A DNA stretch of 64,000 bases from Franconibacter pulveris DSM 19144 (GTDB taxonomy: Bacteria > Pseudomonadota > Gammaproteobacteria > Enterobacterales > Enterobacteriaceae): the NCBI GenBank assembly GCA_000621185.1, contig KK211223.1, positions 393,077-457,076 of the forward strand, read 5' to 3'. The position numbers and the translations under genes were made by a program. Shown here piece after piece: positions 48,824 to 58,814 of this stretch (the first letter of the stretch is position 1; each line of letters begins with the position of its first letter). The notes below the pieces were generated by a model, which worked only from the letters and a program-made list of their open reading frames with translations, was not told the DNA's origin and searched no databases.

Positions 48824-48839
48824 CTGGTGTTTTATACAG
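48824..48839. promoter_or_regulatory. LexA (SOS) box of polB
   Basis: Minus strand CTGTATAAAACACCAG fits CTG-N10-CAG with an AT-rich core, as in the E. coli polB operator. It overlaps the last codons of the DUF218 gene and lies about 20 bases upstream of the TATAAT box. Confidence 0.85.
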
Positions 48840-49446
48840 TGCTAATCAGCCTCTGCTTTAACCGAAGCAGCTGATAGCCAGAGTAATAAAACGTCTCGCG
48901 GATAAGAAAAGAGAGCCGTGCTTCGAAAGAGCGATAGCGAGTTGTAGGCGTGGGAGAAGGTCGGGCGTCAATCCCCTCATCGCGGGCAATGAGCATGGCT
49001 CTTTTCATATGTAATGGATCGCTAACCAGTAAAGCCGTACGTAAATGATGCGCTGCCATAATCTGCCGGGCATAACGGAAGTTCTCCCGCGTCACACGGG
49101 ATTTTTCTTCGAGGAGAATGGCTTTTTCGCTCACCCCTTTAGTAAGAAGGTAAATGCGGGCGATAGCCGCATCCGATAGAGAACTGCCCGCGCTGGTTCC
49201 ACCCGTCAGGATGATTATTGGCGCATAACCCTGACGATATAGTGCAAAAGCATGGTTGAGGCGTTCCTTAAAGACGGGAGAGGGCTGGCTGTCGGCTATC
49301 CCGGCGCCTGCCACAATAGCGCAATCGGCGCGCTGCGTTTCATTAAGCAGGCTGTACTGGTAAATCGATACGGCATTGACCACGCCCAACGTAGCGATAA
49401 GCAGCAATACCGCAGCGAGCAGGCCGAACGATTGTCTGATATTCAT
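48832..49446 (-). CDS. YdcF/SanA-type DUF218 membrane protein
   Basis: 204 residues from the ATG at 49446, which has GGAGAG nine bases upstream; an ATG eight codons earlier (49470) is possible. One N-terminal membrane span (about 8-27), then a Rossmann-like DUF218 domain with CAIVAGAGIAD, LTGGTSAGSSLSD and LLVSDPLHMKRA. Relatives include SanA, ElyC and YdcF, some linked to envelope barrier function; the activity is unknown. It sits 56 bases after araD and before polB; K-12 has nothing here. Confidence 0.88.
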   Translation of the reverse strand: MNIRQSFGLLAAVLLLIATLGVVNAVSIYQYSLLNETQRADCAIVAGAGIADSQPSPVFKERLNHAFALYRQGYAPIIILTGGTSAGSSLSDAAIARIYLLTKGVSEKAILLEEKSRVTRENFRYARQIMAAHHLRTALLVSDPLHMKRAMLIARDEGIDARPSPTPTTRYRSFEARLSFLIRETFYYSGYQLLRLKQRLISTV

Positions 49447-49502
49447 GGCCAGTCGCTCTCCCTGAGACATTTTTCTGGCCAAATCTTAACAGGATAAAAG
49501 GC

Positions 49503-50198
49503 CTATTGCCCGTAATAAGCCTTCGCGCCGTGCTTACGCAGGTAGTGTTTATCGAGCAGCGTTTGCTGCATATCCGGCAACTGCGGGGCGAGCTGGCGGC
49601 AGAAGATGCCCATGTAGGCGACCTCTTCCAGTACGATGGCGTTATGCACCGCATCGGAGGCGTCTTTACCCCAGGCGAAAGGGCCATGCGAGTGTACCAG
49701 TACGCCAGGCATTTGCGCCGGATCGATCCCTTTTTCGCGAAAGGTCTCGGCAATGACCACGCCGGTTTCCCACTCATATTCGCCGTTGATCTCCGCGTCC
49801 GTCATTTTGCGGGTACAGGGGATGGCGCCGTAGAAATAGTCCGCGTGCGTAGTGCCCGTCGCCGGAATCGGCAAACCCGCCTGCGCCCAGATAGTGGCGT
49901 GGCGCGAATGGGTGTGCACAATGCCGCCAATAGTCGGGAACTGCTGATAGAGCAGACGATGCGTCGGCGTATCTGAAGAGGGCTTTTTCGTTCCTTCCAC
50001 CACCTCGCCGGTCTCTATGCTCACCACCACCATATCTTCGGCGGTCATTACGGTGTAATCGACCCCCGAAGGCTTAATAATGAAAACGCCGCGTTCGCGG
50101 TCAACGGCGCTGACGTTGCCCCACGTGAGCGTCACCAGGTTATGTTTCGGCAGCGCCAGGTTCGCTTCCAGCACCTGACGTTTTAACTCTTCGAGCAT
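49503..50198 (-). CDS. araD: L-ribulose-5-phosphate 4-epimerase
   Basis: 231 residues, the E. coli length. Zinc ligands H95 and H97 in VHTHSRHAT and the later [10 protein letters not shown] His, with catalytic D76 in SSDTPTH, are present. It converts L-ribulose 5-phosphate to D-xylulose 5-phosphate, feeding the pentose phosphate pathway. Third gene of araBAD, separated from araA by a hairpin with a T run. GGAGG lies before the ATG. Confidence 0.98.
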   Translation of the reverse strand: MLEELKRQVLEANLALPKHNLVTLTWGNVSAVDRERGVFIIKPSGVDYTVMTAEDMVVVSIETGEVVEGTKKPSSDTPTHRLLYQQFPTIGGIVHTHSRHATIWAQAGLPIPATGTTHADYFYGAIPCTRKMTDAEINGEYEWETGVVIAETFREKGIDPAQMPGVLVHSHGPFAWGKDASDAVHNAIVLEEVAYMGIFCRQLAPQLPDMQQTLLDKHYLRKHGAKAYYGQ

Positions 50199-50213
50199 CC
50201 TGAACCTCCTGAT

Positions 50214-50244
50214 AAAAAAGAGGGCCAGCCCTTGCGAGCTGGCC
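50214..50244 (-). terminator. Terminator-like hairpin between araA and araD
   Basis: Minus strand: GGCCAGC (50244-50238), an 8-base loop, GCTGGCC (50229-50223), then CTC and T6 (50219-50214). It is inside the operon, 16 bases before the araD start, so it may reduce araD expression or protect the araBA message. Confidence 0.7.
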
Positions 50245-50255
50245 GAACCCTGTTT

Positions 50256-51758
50256 TTACCGTTTGAAACCGTAGTAGACCTCGTTCCAGCGCAGCGCGTC
50301 TTTAAAGGCGGGCAGGCGAGTGTCGTTGTCGATAACCGCGATCTCTACGTTATGCAGCTCAGCGAACTGGCGCATATCGTCAAGATTCAGCGCCTGGCTG
50401 AAGACGGTGTGGTGCGCGCCGCCAGCGAGGATCCACGCTTCGGACGCGGTCGGCAGATCCGGTTGCGCTTTCCACAAGGCGTTGGCGACCGGCAGCTTCG
50501 GCAGGTCGTGCGGCGCTTTTACCGCATCCACGCAGTTGACCAGCAGGCGGAAGCGATCGCCAAGATCGATAAGGCTGGCGTTAATGGCAGGTCCGGTGGT
50601 GGTGGAGAAAATCAACCGCGCCGGGTCCGCTTTGCCGCCAATGCCGAGGTACTGCACGTCGAGGATCGGTTTTTCATCGGTGGCGATAGAAGGGCACACT
50701 TCCAGCATGTGGGAGCCGAGCACCATGTCGTTGCCCGATTCGAAGTTATAGGTGTAATCCTCCATAAAGGAGGTGCCGCCCTGCAGGCCGGTGGACATCA
50801 CTTTCATGATGCGAAGCAGGGCGGCGGTTTTCCAGTCGCCTTCGCCCGCGAAGCCGTAGCCCTGTTGCATCAGGCGCTGCACCGCAAGACCGGGAAGCTG
50901 TTTTAAGCCGTGCAAATCTTCAAAGGTAGTGGTGAAAGCATGGAAGCCGCCCTGTTCCAGGAAGCGCTTCATGCCAAGCTCAATACGCGCCGCATCGATA
51001 ACGTTCTGGCGTTTGTCGCCATTGACCTGGGCTGCGGGAGTAAGGCGGTAGCTGCTTTCATATTCGTCCACCAGCGCGCTGATGTCGCCTTCGCTTACTT
51101 CATTCACGACAGCCACCAGATCGCCGACGCCCCAGGTGTTTACCGAGAAGCCGAACTTGATCTGCGCGGCCACTTTATCCCCTTCAGTGACCGCCACTTC
51201 GCGCATGTTGTCGCCAAAGCGCGCCACTTTCAGGTGGCGGGTGTCCTGTTTCGAGACCGCCTGACGCATCCACGCGCCGATGCGTTTATGCGCTTCGCCA
51301 TCCTGCCAGTGGCCGGTGACGACGCTGTGTTGCAGGCGCATGCGGGCGCCGATGAAGCCGAACTCGCGGCCGCCGTGAGCGGTCTGGTTCAGGTTCATAA
51401 AGTCCATGTCGATGCTGTCCCACGGGATCTGCGCGTTGAACTGGGTATGAAACTGCAGCAGCGGCTTGGTGAGGATAGAGAGGCCGTTTATCCACATTTT
51501 GGCGGGCGAGAAGGTGTGCAGCCATACCACCAGGCCTGCGCATTTGTCGTCATAGTTGGCGTCGCGGCAGATGTCGGTAATCTGGTCCGGCGTCGTGCCG
51601 AGCGGTTTCAGCACCAGCTTGCAGGGCAGTTTCGCCTCGGCGTTGAGGGCATTCACCACCTGTTCGGCATGCTGGTTCACCTGGCGCAGCGCTTCGGGTC
51701 CATACAGATGCTGGCTGCCAATTACAAACCACACTTCATACTGGTCGAAAATAGTCAT
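50256..51758 (-). CDS. araA: L-arabinose isomerase
   Basis: 500 residues from the ATG at 51758, the E. coli length; the ATG six bases upstream directly abuts AAGGAT, whereas this one has proper spacing. It converts L-arabinose to L-ribulose. [13 protein letters not shown] at the N terminus and the metal-site blocks ([21 protein letters not shown]) are present. Ten bases after araB. Confidence 0.98.
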   Translation of the reverse strand: MTIFDQYEVWFVIGSQHLYGPEALRQVNQHAEQVVNALNAEAKLPCKLVLKPLGTTPDQITDICRDANYDDKCAGLVVWLHTFSPAKMWINGLSILTKPLLQFHTQFNAQIPWDSIDMDFMNLNQTAHGGREFGFIGARMRLQHSVVTGHWQDGEAHKRIGAWMRQAVSKQDTRHLKVARFGDNMREVAVTEGDKVAAQIKFGFSVNTWGVGDLVAVVNEVSEGDISALVDEYESSYRLTPAAQVNGDKRQNVIDAARIELGMKRFLEQGGFHAFTTTFEDLHGLKQLPGLAVQRLMQQGYGFAGEGDWKTAALLRIMKVMSTGLQGGTSFMEDYTYNFESGNDMVLGSHMLEVCPSIATDEKPILDVQYLGIGGKADPARLIFSTTTGPAINASLIDLGDRFRLLVNCVDAVKAPHDLPKLPVANALWKAQPDLPTASEAWILAGGAHHTVFSQALNLDDMRQFAELHNVEIAVIDNDTRLPAFKDALRWNEVYYGFKR

Positions 51759-51768
51759 CGTCATATCC

Positions 51769-53481
51769 TTAATGTGTCAGTGCTGCCTGGCCTTCGCGGT
51801 GGGTTGCGCCGCTGGCCGGTAGTGAAGGGAGATAATGCTGTTCCGCGCTGGTGGACCACTGCTGATAGCGGCGATAGAGCTGCTCAAAGCGGGCGGCCCG
51901 TTCCGGAACAGGCTGCAGCGTGTTTTCAATCTGGCTCGCCATCGCCTGCTGCGCGGCGGGAATATCTGTGTGCACGCCTGCGGCGACGGCGGCGAAAATC
52001 GCCGCGCCCAGCGCGCAGCATTGATCGGAGGCGACGATTTGCAGCGGACGGTTCAGCACGTCGCAGCAGACCTGCATGATCACCGGGTTTTTACGGGCGA
52101 TGCCGCCCAGCGCCATCACGTTATTCACCGCGATGCCCTGTTCGGTAAAGCACTCCATAATGGCGCGGGCGCCGAAGGCGGTGGCGGCGATCAGTCCGCC
52201 GAAGAGCAGCGGGGCGTCGGTAGCCAGATTTAAATCGGTGATGACCCCTTTCAGACGCTGGTTGGCGTTCGGCGTACGACGGCCGTTGAACCAGTCAAGA
52301 ATGACCGGCAGATGATCAAGCGAAGGGTTTTTCGCCCAGGCTTCAGTGAGCGCGGGAAGCAGCTGCTTTTTGCTGGTGGCGAGGGTCTCTTTCAGCTCCG
52401 GATGCTGCTGCGCCAGCTGATCGAGCGGCCAGCCGAGCAGGCGGCCAAACCAGGCGTAAATATCGCCGAAGGCGGATTGTCCCGCTTCAAGCCCGATAAA
52501 TTCCGGCACCACGCTGCCGTCTACCTGGCCGCAAATGCCCTTCACCGCGCGGTCGCCCACGCTTGGCTTGTCTGCAATAAGAATGTCGCACGTGGAGGTG
52601 CCGATAACTTTTACCAGCGTATTGGGCTGAGCGCCTGCGCCCACCGCGCCCATATGGCAGTCAAACGCGCCGCCGGAAATCACCACGCTTTCCGGCAAGC
52701 CCAGCCGCGTCGCCCATTCCGGGCTGAGGTTGCCCACGGGGATCTCCGCAGTCCAGGTGTCGGTAAACAGGGGGTAGTCGAGATGCTGGTTGATGATGGG
52801 GTCGAGTTCATCAAAGAAGCTGGCCGGCGGCAAACCGCCCCAGCTCTCATGCCACAATGATTTATGCCCGGCGCTGCAGCGTCCGCGGCGAATATCCGCC
52901 GGACGAGTCGTACCGGAGAGCAGAGCGGGCACCCAGTCGCACAGCTCAATCCAGGAGACGGCCGCCTGCGCCACGGCGCTGTCCGCCCGCGTCACGTGGA
53001 GAATTTTGGCCCAGAACCACTCGCTGGAGTAAACGCCGCCGATGTAGCGCGAATAGTCCACTTTATCCGGCTGGTGGCACAGCCGCGTTATCGCTTCCGC
53101 TTCTTCCACCGCCGTGTGATCTTTCCACAGCACAAACATGGCGTTGGGGTTATCGGCGAACTGCGGATTGAGCGCCAGCACGTTGCCCTGCGCGTCAATC
53201 GGCGCAGGGGTTGAGCCCGTTGAATCCACGCCGATGCCGACCACGTCGGCGCGCTGCTTTTCGCTCAACTCGGCCAGAACGCGCTTCAATGCCGCTTCCA
53301 TTGACTCAATGTAATCGAGCGGGTGATGACGAAACTGGTTATGGGCGGCGTCGCAGTAGCGACCTTCCTGCCAGCGGGGATACCACTCCACCTGGGTGGC
53401 GAGCTCGGCGCCGCTTGCGCAATCCACCGCCAGCGCGCGTACTGAATCACTGCCGAAATCAAGTCCCAGCGCAATAGCCAT
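51769..53481 (-). CDS. araB: Ribulokinase
   Basis: 570 residues from the ATG at 53481 ([17 protein letters not shown]); GGAG precedes it, and in-frame codons further up overlap the promoter. FGGY sugar kinase: N-terminal phosphate loop [12 protein letters not shown]-terminal ATP-site blocks ([12 protein letters not shown]). It phosphorylates L-ribulose to L-ribulose 5-phosphate. First gene of araBAD, controlled by the region 53517-53792. About four residues longer than E. coli AraB. Confidence 0.98.
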   Translation of the reverse strand: MAIALGLDFGSDSVRALAVDCASGAELATQVEWYPRWQEGRYCDAAHNQFRHHPLDYIESMEAALKRVLAELSEKQRADVVGIGVDSTGSTPAPIDAQGNVLALNPQFADNPNAMFVLWKDHTAVEEAEAITRLCHQPDKVDYSRYIGGVYSSEWFWAKILHVTRADSAVAQAAVSWIELCDWVPALLSGTTRPADIRRGRCSAGHKSLWHESWGGLPPASFFDELDPIINQHLDYPLFTDTWTAEIPVGNLSPEWATRLGLPESVVISGGAFDCHMGAVGAGAQPNTLVKVIGTSTCDILIADKPSVGDRAVKGICGQVDGSVVPEFIGLEAGQSAFGDIYAWFGRLLGWPLDQLAQQHPELKETLATSKKQLLPALTEAWAKNPSLDHLPVILDWFNGRRTPNANQRLKGVITDLNLATDAPLLFGGLIAATAFGARAIMECFTEQGIAVNNVMALGGIARKNPVIMQVCCDVLNRPLQIVASDQCCALGAAIFAAVAAGVHTDIPAAQQAMASQIENTLQPVPERAARFEQLYRRYQQWSTSAEQHYLPSLPASGATHREGQAALTH

Positions 53482-53516
53482 CTTCACACTCCATGAGGTA
53501 AACAAACATGCAGAGA

Positions 53517-53546
53517 ACATTAGTTTTACGGGCTGAAAAGGGTCAG
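53517..53546 (-). promoter_or_regulatory. araBAD promoter
   Basis: Minus strand CTGACC (53546-53541), an 18-base spacer and TAATGT (53522-53517). It has the same poor -35 overlapping I2 and the same spacing as E. coli pBAD, as expected for an AraC-dependent promoter. Confidence 0.8.
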
Positions 53547-53580
53547 GGTGGATTCGCTGAACTTATGGATTAAAATGCTA
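53543..53580 (-). promoter_or_regulatory. AraC half-sites araI2 and araI1
   Basis: Minus strand TAGCATTTTAATCCATA (53580-53564, I1) is one base off the E. coli I1. Four bases on lies CAGCGAATCCACCCTGA (53559-53543, I2), which abuts and overlaps the -35. Confidence 0.88.
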
Positions 53581-53593
53581 TGGGTTGGGAAAT

Positions 53594-53609
53594 TGTGACG
53601 CCACGCAAA
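53594..53609. promoter_or_regulatory. CRP site of the ara region
   Basis: TGTGACGCCACGCAAA has a perfect left half and a weak right half, as does the E. coli site at the same place. Confidence 0.7.
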
Positions 53610-53775
53610 TTATCGATGTGGACATTCCTGCCATGTTTATAGACACTTTAGCCATCATTGAAAAAGCCTGATGAAACAGACGCGACGGGCTAAATTCTGT
53701 GATGGCGCGGCTTTAACAACCCCGTTAAGCTGAAGAGAGCGTAAGCAGAACGGTGAGCTGGCCTGCTTTTTGCGA

Positions 53776-53792
53776 TATGGACAAATGGTTTC
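53776..53792. promoter_or_regulatory. araO2 looping operator
   Basis: Minus strand GAAACCATTTGTCCATA differs from E. coli araO2 at one base as I recall it. It lies exactly 212 bp from I1 in the same orientation, so an AraC-mediated repression loop of about 20 helical turns is possible. It sits in the araC leader, 29 bases before the start. Confidence 0.82.
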
Positions 53793-53821
53793 CTTAATCT
53801 AGCTTCGGAGCACCGCTGACG

Positions 53822-54667
53822 ATGGCCGAAACGCAAAACGATCCCCTGTTGCCGGGGTACTCTTTCAACGCGCATCTGGTTGCCGGGCTGACCCCCATTG
53901 AGGCCAACGGCTATCTCGATTTCTTTGTCGACCGCCCGCTCGGCATGAAGGGGTTTATTCTTAACCTGACCATACGGGGCGAGGGGGTGGTGAAAAATCA
54001 GGGGCAGGATTTTGTCTGCCGTCCGGGCGATATGCTGCTCTTCCCGCCTGGCGAAGTGCACCACTATGGCCGCCATCCGGAGGCGAAAGAGTGGTATCAC
54101 CAGTGGGTTTATTTCCGCCCGCGGGCTTACTGGCACGAGTGGCTGAACTGGCCGACCATCTTCGCGCACACCGGCTTTTATCGCCCTGATGACGCCCATC
54201 AGTTGCAGTGCTCCACGCTTTTTCAGGAGATAATCAACGCCGCGCAAGGGCCGGGACGTTACGCCGAACTGCTGGCGATTAACCTGCTGGAGCAGCTGTT
54301 GCTAAGACGGGTGGAAGCGATAAACGAATCGATGAAGGCGCCGCTCGACAACCGCGTGCGCGATGCCTGTCAGTACATCAGCGACCATCTGGCGGACAGC
54401 CATTTTGATATTTCAAGCGTGGCGCAGCATGTCTGCCTGTCGCCGTCTCGACTGTCGCACCTGTTTCGCCAGCAGCTTGGCGTTAGCGTGTTGAGCTGGC
54501 GCGAAGATCAACGCATTAGTCAGGCAAAGCTGTTGCTCAGCACGACGCGCATGCCGATTGCAAGCGTAGGGCGCAACGTGGGTTTTGAAGATCAGCTCTA
54601 CTTTTCGCGGGTTTTTAAAAAATGTACGGGCGCCAGCCCCAGCGAGTTTCGGGCAGGCTGCGAATAA
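53822..54667 (+). CDS. araC: Arabinose operon regulator AraC
   Basis: 281 residues. N-terminal arm and sugar-binding jellyroll ([32 protein letters not shown]), linker, then two helix-turn-helix motifs in the C-terminal domain ([19 protein letters not shown] and [21 protein letters not shown]). It is about 11 residues shorter than E. coli AraC at the far C terminus, ending FRAGCE, a dispensable tail. Represses and activates araBAD by looping. Confidence 0.98.
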   Translation: MAETQNDPLLPGYSFNAHLVAGLTPIEANGYLDFFVDRPLGMKGFILNLTIRGEGVVKNQGQDFVCRPGDMLLFPPGEVHHYGRHPEAKEWYHQWVYFRPRAYWHEWLNWPTIFAHTGFYRPDDAHQLQCSTLFQEIINAAQGPGRYAELLAINLLEQLLLRRVEAINESMKAPLDNRVRDACQYISDHLADSHFDISSVAQHVCLSPSRLSHLFRQQLGVSVLSWREDQRISQAKLLLSTTRMPIASVGRNVGFEDQLYFSRVFKKCTGASPSEFRAGCE

Positions 54668-54789
54668 GCTAAACCGAAACTAAATGCTTTTACGAATGTC
54701 GTAACCGGTAACTTATTCAAAGCACGGATATCTTGACGCAGGTCAAGGCCGCCGGGAGAATCTTTTCTCCTCACTCAACCGGGTACGTT

Positions 54790-55560
54790 ATGGAAGCCTT
54801 GCTGGAACATTTTATTACGCAGTCGCTCGCTTATTCGCTTATCGCCGTGGCGCTGGTGGCGTTTCTCGAGTCGCTGGCGCTGGTAGGGCTGTTATTGCCG
54901 GGTACGGTGATGATGGCGGCGCTGGGGGCGCTGATTGGCAGCGGCGAGGTAGGGTTTTACGAAGCCTGGGCGGCGGGCATTGTAGGCTGCCTGCTGGGCG
55001 ACTGGATCTCCTTCTGGCTGGGCTGGCGCTTTAAGAAACCGCTGCACCGCTGGAGCTTTCTGAAAAAGCACAAGGCGCTGCTGGATAAAACCGAGCACGC
55101 CTTGCATCAACACAGCATGTTCACCATCCTGGTTGGGCGGTTTGTGGGACCTACGCGTCCGCTGGTGCCGATGGTCGCGGGTATGCTCGACCTGCCCGTC
55201 GCGAAATTTGTTCTGCCGAATATTATTGGCTGCCTGCTCTGGCCGCCGCTCTACTTTCTGCCGGGCATTCTGGCCGGCGCGGCTATCGACATTCCCGCCG
55301 ACATGAAAAGCAGCGGCTTTAAGTGGCTGCTGCTTGGCGTGGCGCTGTTGCTGTGGTTGGCGGCATGGCTGTGCTGGCGCTGGTGGCGCAGCGGCAAAAC
55401 CACCGACAGGCTGTCGCACGTCCTGCCGCGCTCACGCCTGCACTGGCTTGCGCCTTTGACGAGCGGTGTCGCGCTGGCGGCTTTTATCGCCATCCTGCAG
55501 CATCCGTTGATGCCGGTGTACCTTAATATCCTCGGGAAAGTCGTCCGCGGCGGACATTAA
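54790..55560 (+). CDS. yabI: DedA-family inner-membrane protein YabI
   Basis: 256 residues from ATG 54790. DedA/SNARE-associated family: [19 protein letters not shown] and [19 protein letters not shown] contain the conserved acidic and Arg/Pro residues; several membrane spans. Family members act in membrane lipid (undecaprenyl-phosphate or phospholipid) translocation; the role of YabI itself is not settled. Its stop codon interlocks with the thiQ stop. Confidence 0.95.
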   Translation: MEALLEHFITQSLAYSLIAVALVAFLESLALVGLLLPGTVMMAALGALIGSGEVGFYEAWAAGIVGCLLGDWISFWLGWRFKKPLHRWSFLKKHKALLDKTEHALHQHSMFTILVGRFVGPTRPLVPMVAGMLDLPVAKFVLPNIIGCLLWPPLYFLPGILAGAAIDIPADMKSSGFKWLLLGVALLLWLAAWLCWRWWRSGKTTDRLSHVLPRSRLHWLAPLTSGVALAAFIAILQHPLMPVYLNILGKVVRGGH

Positions 55561-56255
55561 GGCGTTATACCAAGTAACGTCGAGGCGCTTGCTTTCCCGC
55601 TTGCCAGTTGAGCGGTATCGCCATCCCAGACGATGCGCCCATCCACCACCACTATTGAGCGCGGCGCAATGCGCGCCGCATCTTCAATGCTGTGCGACAC
55701 CATCAGCAGCGTCAGGTGCTGTTCAACGCAAAGACGCTCAAGCAGCGTAAGCATCTCCTGGCGCAGCGCCGGGTCGAGCGCCGAGAACGGCTCATCAAGC
55801 AGCAGGACCGGCTGCTGGCGTATCAGGCAGCGCGCCAGCGCCGCCCGCTGACGCTGGCCGCCCGAGAGTTCGCCGGGCAGTCGCTCAAGCAAATCGCCCA
55901 TCGCCATTTCATGCGCGATATGCGCTACTTTTTCGCGCTGCGCCGCCGTCAGCTTCAGGCCCGGATGCAGGCCAAGCCCGATGTTTTCACGCACCGTCAG
56001 GTGATTGAACAGGTTGTTTTCCTGAAACAGCATAGAGACCGGGCGGGCGGATGGCGGCGTGCGGGTATGATCGGCATTATTCAGCCGCAGCGTGCCGCTC
56101 GCCGGCGGCAGGAAGCCCGCGATTAAATTCAGCAGCGTGCTTTTTCCCGCGCCGCTTGGCCCCAGCACCGCCACGCGCTCGCCCGCTTTGACCTCAAGCG
56201 AGAAGCGCATCGGCAGATGGTGATAAAGCCAGGTGAGATCAATCAGTGTCAGCAT
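55557..56255 (-). CDS. thiQ: Thiamine ABC transporter ATP-binding protein
   Basis: 232 residues. Walker [10 protein letters not shown] (32-40), ABC signature [13 protein letters not shown], Walker [12 protein letters not shown], and the switch His in MVSHSIEDA. It powers uptake of thiamine, TMP and TPP with ThiP and ThiB. The start overlaps the end of thiP by 17 bases; the stop TAA shares TTAA with the yabI stop on the other strand. Confidence 0.97.
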   Translation of the reverse strand: MLTLIDLTWLYHHLPMRFSLEVKAGERVAVLGPSGAGKSTLLNLIAGFLPPASGTLRLNNADHTRTPPSARPVSMLFQENNLFNHLTVRENIGLGLHPGLKLTAAQREKVAHIAHEMAMGDLLERLPGELSGGQRQRAALARCLIRQQPVLLLDEPFSALDPALRQEMLTLLERLCVEQHLTLLMVSHSIEDAARIAPRSIVVVDGRIVWDGDTAQLASGKASASTLLGITP

Positions 56256-57849
56256 GACGCCCCGGGAGTTTTTCTATCAGCGTAAAGAGCAGGAAGCAGA
56301 GCAGCAGCAGGAGCAGCGCCGTTACGGCTCCCGCCTCGCTGCGATAAGAGCCAATCTGTTGGTAAAGATAAAAGGGCAGCGTGCGGAAATCTTCATTGCC
56401 GAACAGAGCCACGACGCCGAAATCGCCTATCGAAAGTACGCTGGCGAAAGCCAGAGCCTGCGCCAGCGGCCTTTTCAGCGCGCGAAATTCAATCAGACGC
56501 AAGCGGTTAACGCCGTGGATATCGAGCGACGCGCAAAGCGGGGCGTAACGGGCGGCCAGATCGCGCATCGGGTTTTCCAGCACCTTCAGCGCGTAGGGGA
56601 TAGCCATCAGCGCGTTAGTGAAAATCACAATGCCGTCCGCTGATTGCGGCAGCCCAACGGTGCTGTTAAGCAGCAGAAAAAAACCGGTGGCGAGCACGAT
56701 GCCCGGCATGGCGAGAATCAGCATGCCGCTGAGCTCAAGGCTCTGGCCCGCCAGGCGTCGCTCACGCAAATAAAGCTCGCGCGCGCTCCACAGCAGCATC
56801 ATGGTCAGCGCCACGCAAAGCAGCCCGGCGGCGAGCGCGATGCGCAGCGACGTCCAGAGCGCGCGCCACAGCGCCGGCTGAAAAAGCGACTCGCCCGCGC
56901 TGCCCGTGAGCCCATCGGCTACCACCGCCAGCAGCGGCGGCAGTAGTAACAGCATAGCGAGAAAAATCAGCAGGCTATCGGTAAACCGGCTTAAGCGGGA
57001 ATCTTGCGGGTCGCGCCAGCCGCGCAGTTGTGTCGCCCCAACCGGTATCGCTTTGCTGAGCTGCTGGCTTAGCAGCATCAGCGCAAGGCAGCAAATCATC
57101 TGCACCAGCGCCAGCAGCGCCGCCCGTCCCGGGTCGTAGTCGTAACTCAGCGCCTGATAAATGGCGAGTTCAATGGTGGTTGCCTGCGGACCGCCGCCAA
57201 GCGACAGCACCGTGGCGAAACTGGCAAAGCAGAGCATAAAAATCAGCGCGGCGGCGGGCGGAATTTGTCGGCGCAGCCATGGCCATTCAACGAGCCGGAA
57301 AAAGGCCCAGCCGCGCATGCCGAGCTGGGCGGCAATCTGGCGCTGCTCACCGGGGATATTTTCCAGCGCCTGCAACAGCAGACGGGTCGCCATCGGCATA
57401 TTAAAGAAAACATGGGCCAGCAGAATGCCCGGCAGCCCATAGGGCGAGAAGCGCCATTCCACGCCCAGCAGGTGGCAAAGCCCGGCTATCCAGCCGCTGC
57501 GGCCATAGACGCTCAAGATGCCGAAAACGGCGACCAGCACCGGCAGGATAAGCGTCATGGCGCAAAGCCGCAGCAGCGCGTTGCGGCCGGGAAAGCGGCG
57601 GCGATAGAGCGCGCGGGCGAGAAAAATAGCGGGCACGACGGAGAGCAGGGCAGAGAGAAACGCCTGCCAGAGGGAGAAGCGCACCACGCGCCACAGGTAA
57701 CTGTCCTGCAGCAGCGCCGGAAAATCGATTTGCGGGGCGTTAAGCCAGAGCGCGGAGAACGCCGCCAGGGCGACCGCCGCCATCAGCAGGGCGGCGAGCA
57801 GCCCCGGCCACAACCAGCCGGGAATTAACGGCTGACGGCGCGAAGCCAT
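56239..57849 (-). CDS. thiP: Thiamine ABC transporter permease
   Basis: 536 residues, the E. coli length, with about 12 membrane spans in two homologous halves. Each half has an EAA-type loop ([21 protein letters not shown] and [17 protein letters not shown] regions) that docks ThiQ. Overlaps thiB by 25 bases upstream and thiQ by 17 bases downstream. Confidence 0.97.
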   Translation of the reverse strand: MASRRQPLIPGWLWPGLLAALLMAAVALAAFSALWLNAPQIDFPALLQDSYLWRVVRFSLWQAFLSALLSVVPAIFLARALYRRRFPGRNALLRLCAMTLILPVLVAVFGILSVYGRSGWIAGLCHLLGVEWRFSPYGLPGILLAHVFFNMPMATRLLLQALENIPGEQRQIAAQLGMRGWAFFRLVEWPWLRRQIPPAAALIFMLCFASFATVLSLGGGPQATTIELAIYQALSYDYDPGRAALLALVQMICCLALMLLSQQLSKAIPVGATQLRGWRDPQDSRLSRFTDSLLIFLAMLLLLPPLLAVVADGLTGSAGESLFQPALWRALWTSLRIALAAGLLCVALTMMLLWSARELYLRERRLAGQSLELSGMLILAMPGIVLATGFFLLLNSTVGLPQSADGIVIFTNALMAIPYALKVLENPMRDLAARYAPLCASLDIHGVNRLRLIEFRALKRPLAQALAFASVLSIGDFGVVALFGNEDFRTLPFYLYQQIGSYRSEAGAVTALLLLLLCFLLFTLIEKLPGRHADTD

Positions 57850-58808
57850 TCGTTAATCCATTGCGTGCGCTGTTGCGCCACGACCTGCGGCGTAAATTCC
57901 AGCGACGTTTGCGGTTTTTGCAGGGCGTTGAAGCCTTCCGGCAATGCGACATCGGTTACCGGATACATCCAGTTTCCGGTGGGAATGGTGCTCTGGAAGG
58001 CGGGCGAAACCATAAACTTCAGGAATTTTTCCGCCAGCGCCGGCTGCTTGCTGGCGGCGGTGCGGGCCGCCACTTCAACCTGAAGGTAATGACCTTCGCT
58101 GAAGTTAGCCGCGGCGTAGTTCGCTTTTTTCTCTTCAATGAGGTGGTATGCGGGCGAGGTGGTGTAGCTCAGCACCAGATCGCCTTCCCCCTTCAGGAAC
58201 AGGCCGTATGCTTCGCTCCAGCCTTTGGTGACGGTGACCGTTTTCGCTGCAAGCTTCTGCCAGGCCTGCGGCGCTTTGTCGCCATACACTTTTTGCATCC
58301 ACAGCAGCAGGCCAAGGCCCGGCGTGCTGGTGCGCGGATCTTCATAAATGACACGCCATTTTTCATCGCCCTCCACCAGATCTTTTAAGCTTTTCGGCGG
58401 GTTCTTCAGCTTGTTTTTGTCGTAGACGAAGGCGAAATAGCCGTAATCGAAGGGCACAAACGTGTCGTTCTTCCAGCCGCCCGGCACGTTAACGGCCTCC
58501 GCCGCTACGCCGCTCGGTGCAAAAAGTTTCGTGGCGGCGGCGGCTTCGAGCAGGTTGTTATCCAGCCCCAGCACCACGTCCGCCTTGCTGTTTTTGCCTT
58601 CCATACGCAGGCGGTTAAGCAGCGATACGCCATCTTCCAGCGCCACGAACTTCAGCTCGCAGCCGCAGTCGGCTTCAAACGCTTTTTTTACTTTCGGGCC
58701 CGGGCCCCAGTCGGCGGAGAAGGAGTCGTAGGTGTAAACGGTCAGAACGGGTTTGGCGAAAACGGGCGCGGCGACCAGCGCCAGCAGCGGGAGATATTTT
58801 TTAAGCAC
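57825..58808 (-). CDS. thiB: Thiamine-binding periplasmic protein
   Basis: 327 residues, the E. coli TbpA length. Signal peptide about 1-18 (ending APVFA), then KPVLTVYTYDSFSADWGPG, the family-1 binding-protein start. It delivers thiamine and its phosphates to ThiPQ. The start at 58808 is GTG, with AAAGG a few bases upstream that the TPP riboswitch can hide. First gene of thiBPQ. Confidence 0.97.
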   Translation of the reverse strand: MLKKYLPLLALVAAPVFAKPVLTVYTYDSFSADWGPGPKVKKAFEADCGCELKFVALEDGVSLLNRLRMEGKNSKADVVLGLDNNLLEAAAATKLFAPSGVAAEAVNVPGGWKNDTFVPFDYGYFAFVYDKNKLKNPPKSLKDLVEGDEKWRVIYEDPRTSTPGLGLLLWMQKVYGDKAPQAWQKLAAKTVTVTKGWSEAYGLFLKGEGDLVLSYTTSPAYHLIEEKKANYAAANFSEGHYLQVEVAARTAASKQPALAEKFLKFMVSPAFQSTIPTGNWMYPVTDVALPEGFNALQKPQTSLEFTPQVVAQQRTQWINEWLRAVSR

Positions 58809-58814
58809 TTTGCA

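Larger units (their letters stand above)
53482..53821. promoter_or_regulatory. araBAD-araC control region (overview)
   Basis: 340 bases without a gene. It contains the araBAD promoter, AraC half-sites I2 and I1, a CRP site, an araO1-like segment (about 53617-53651, with TAGACACTTTA) and araO2, in E. coli order. The araC promoter should lie near araO1; I do not place its hexamers. Confidence 0.85.
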
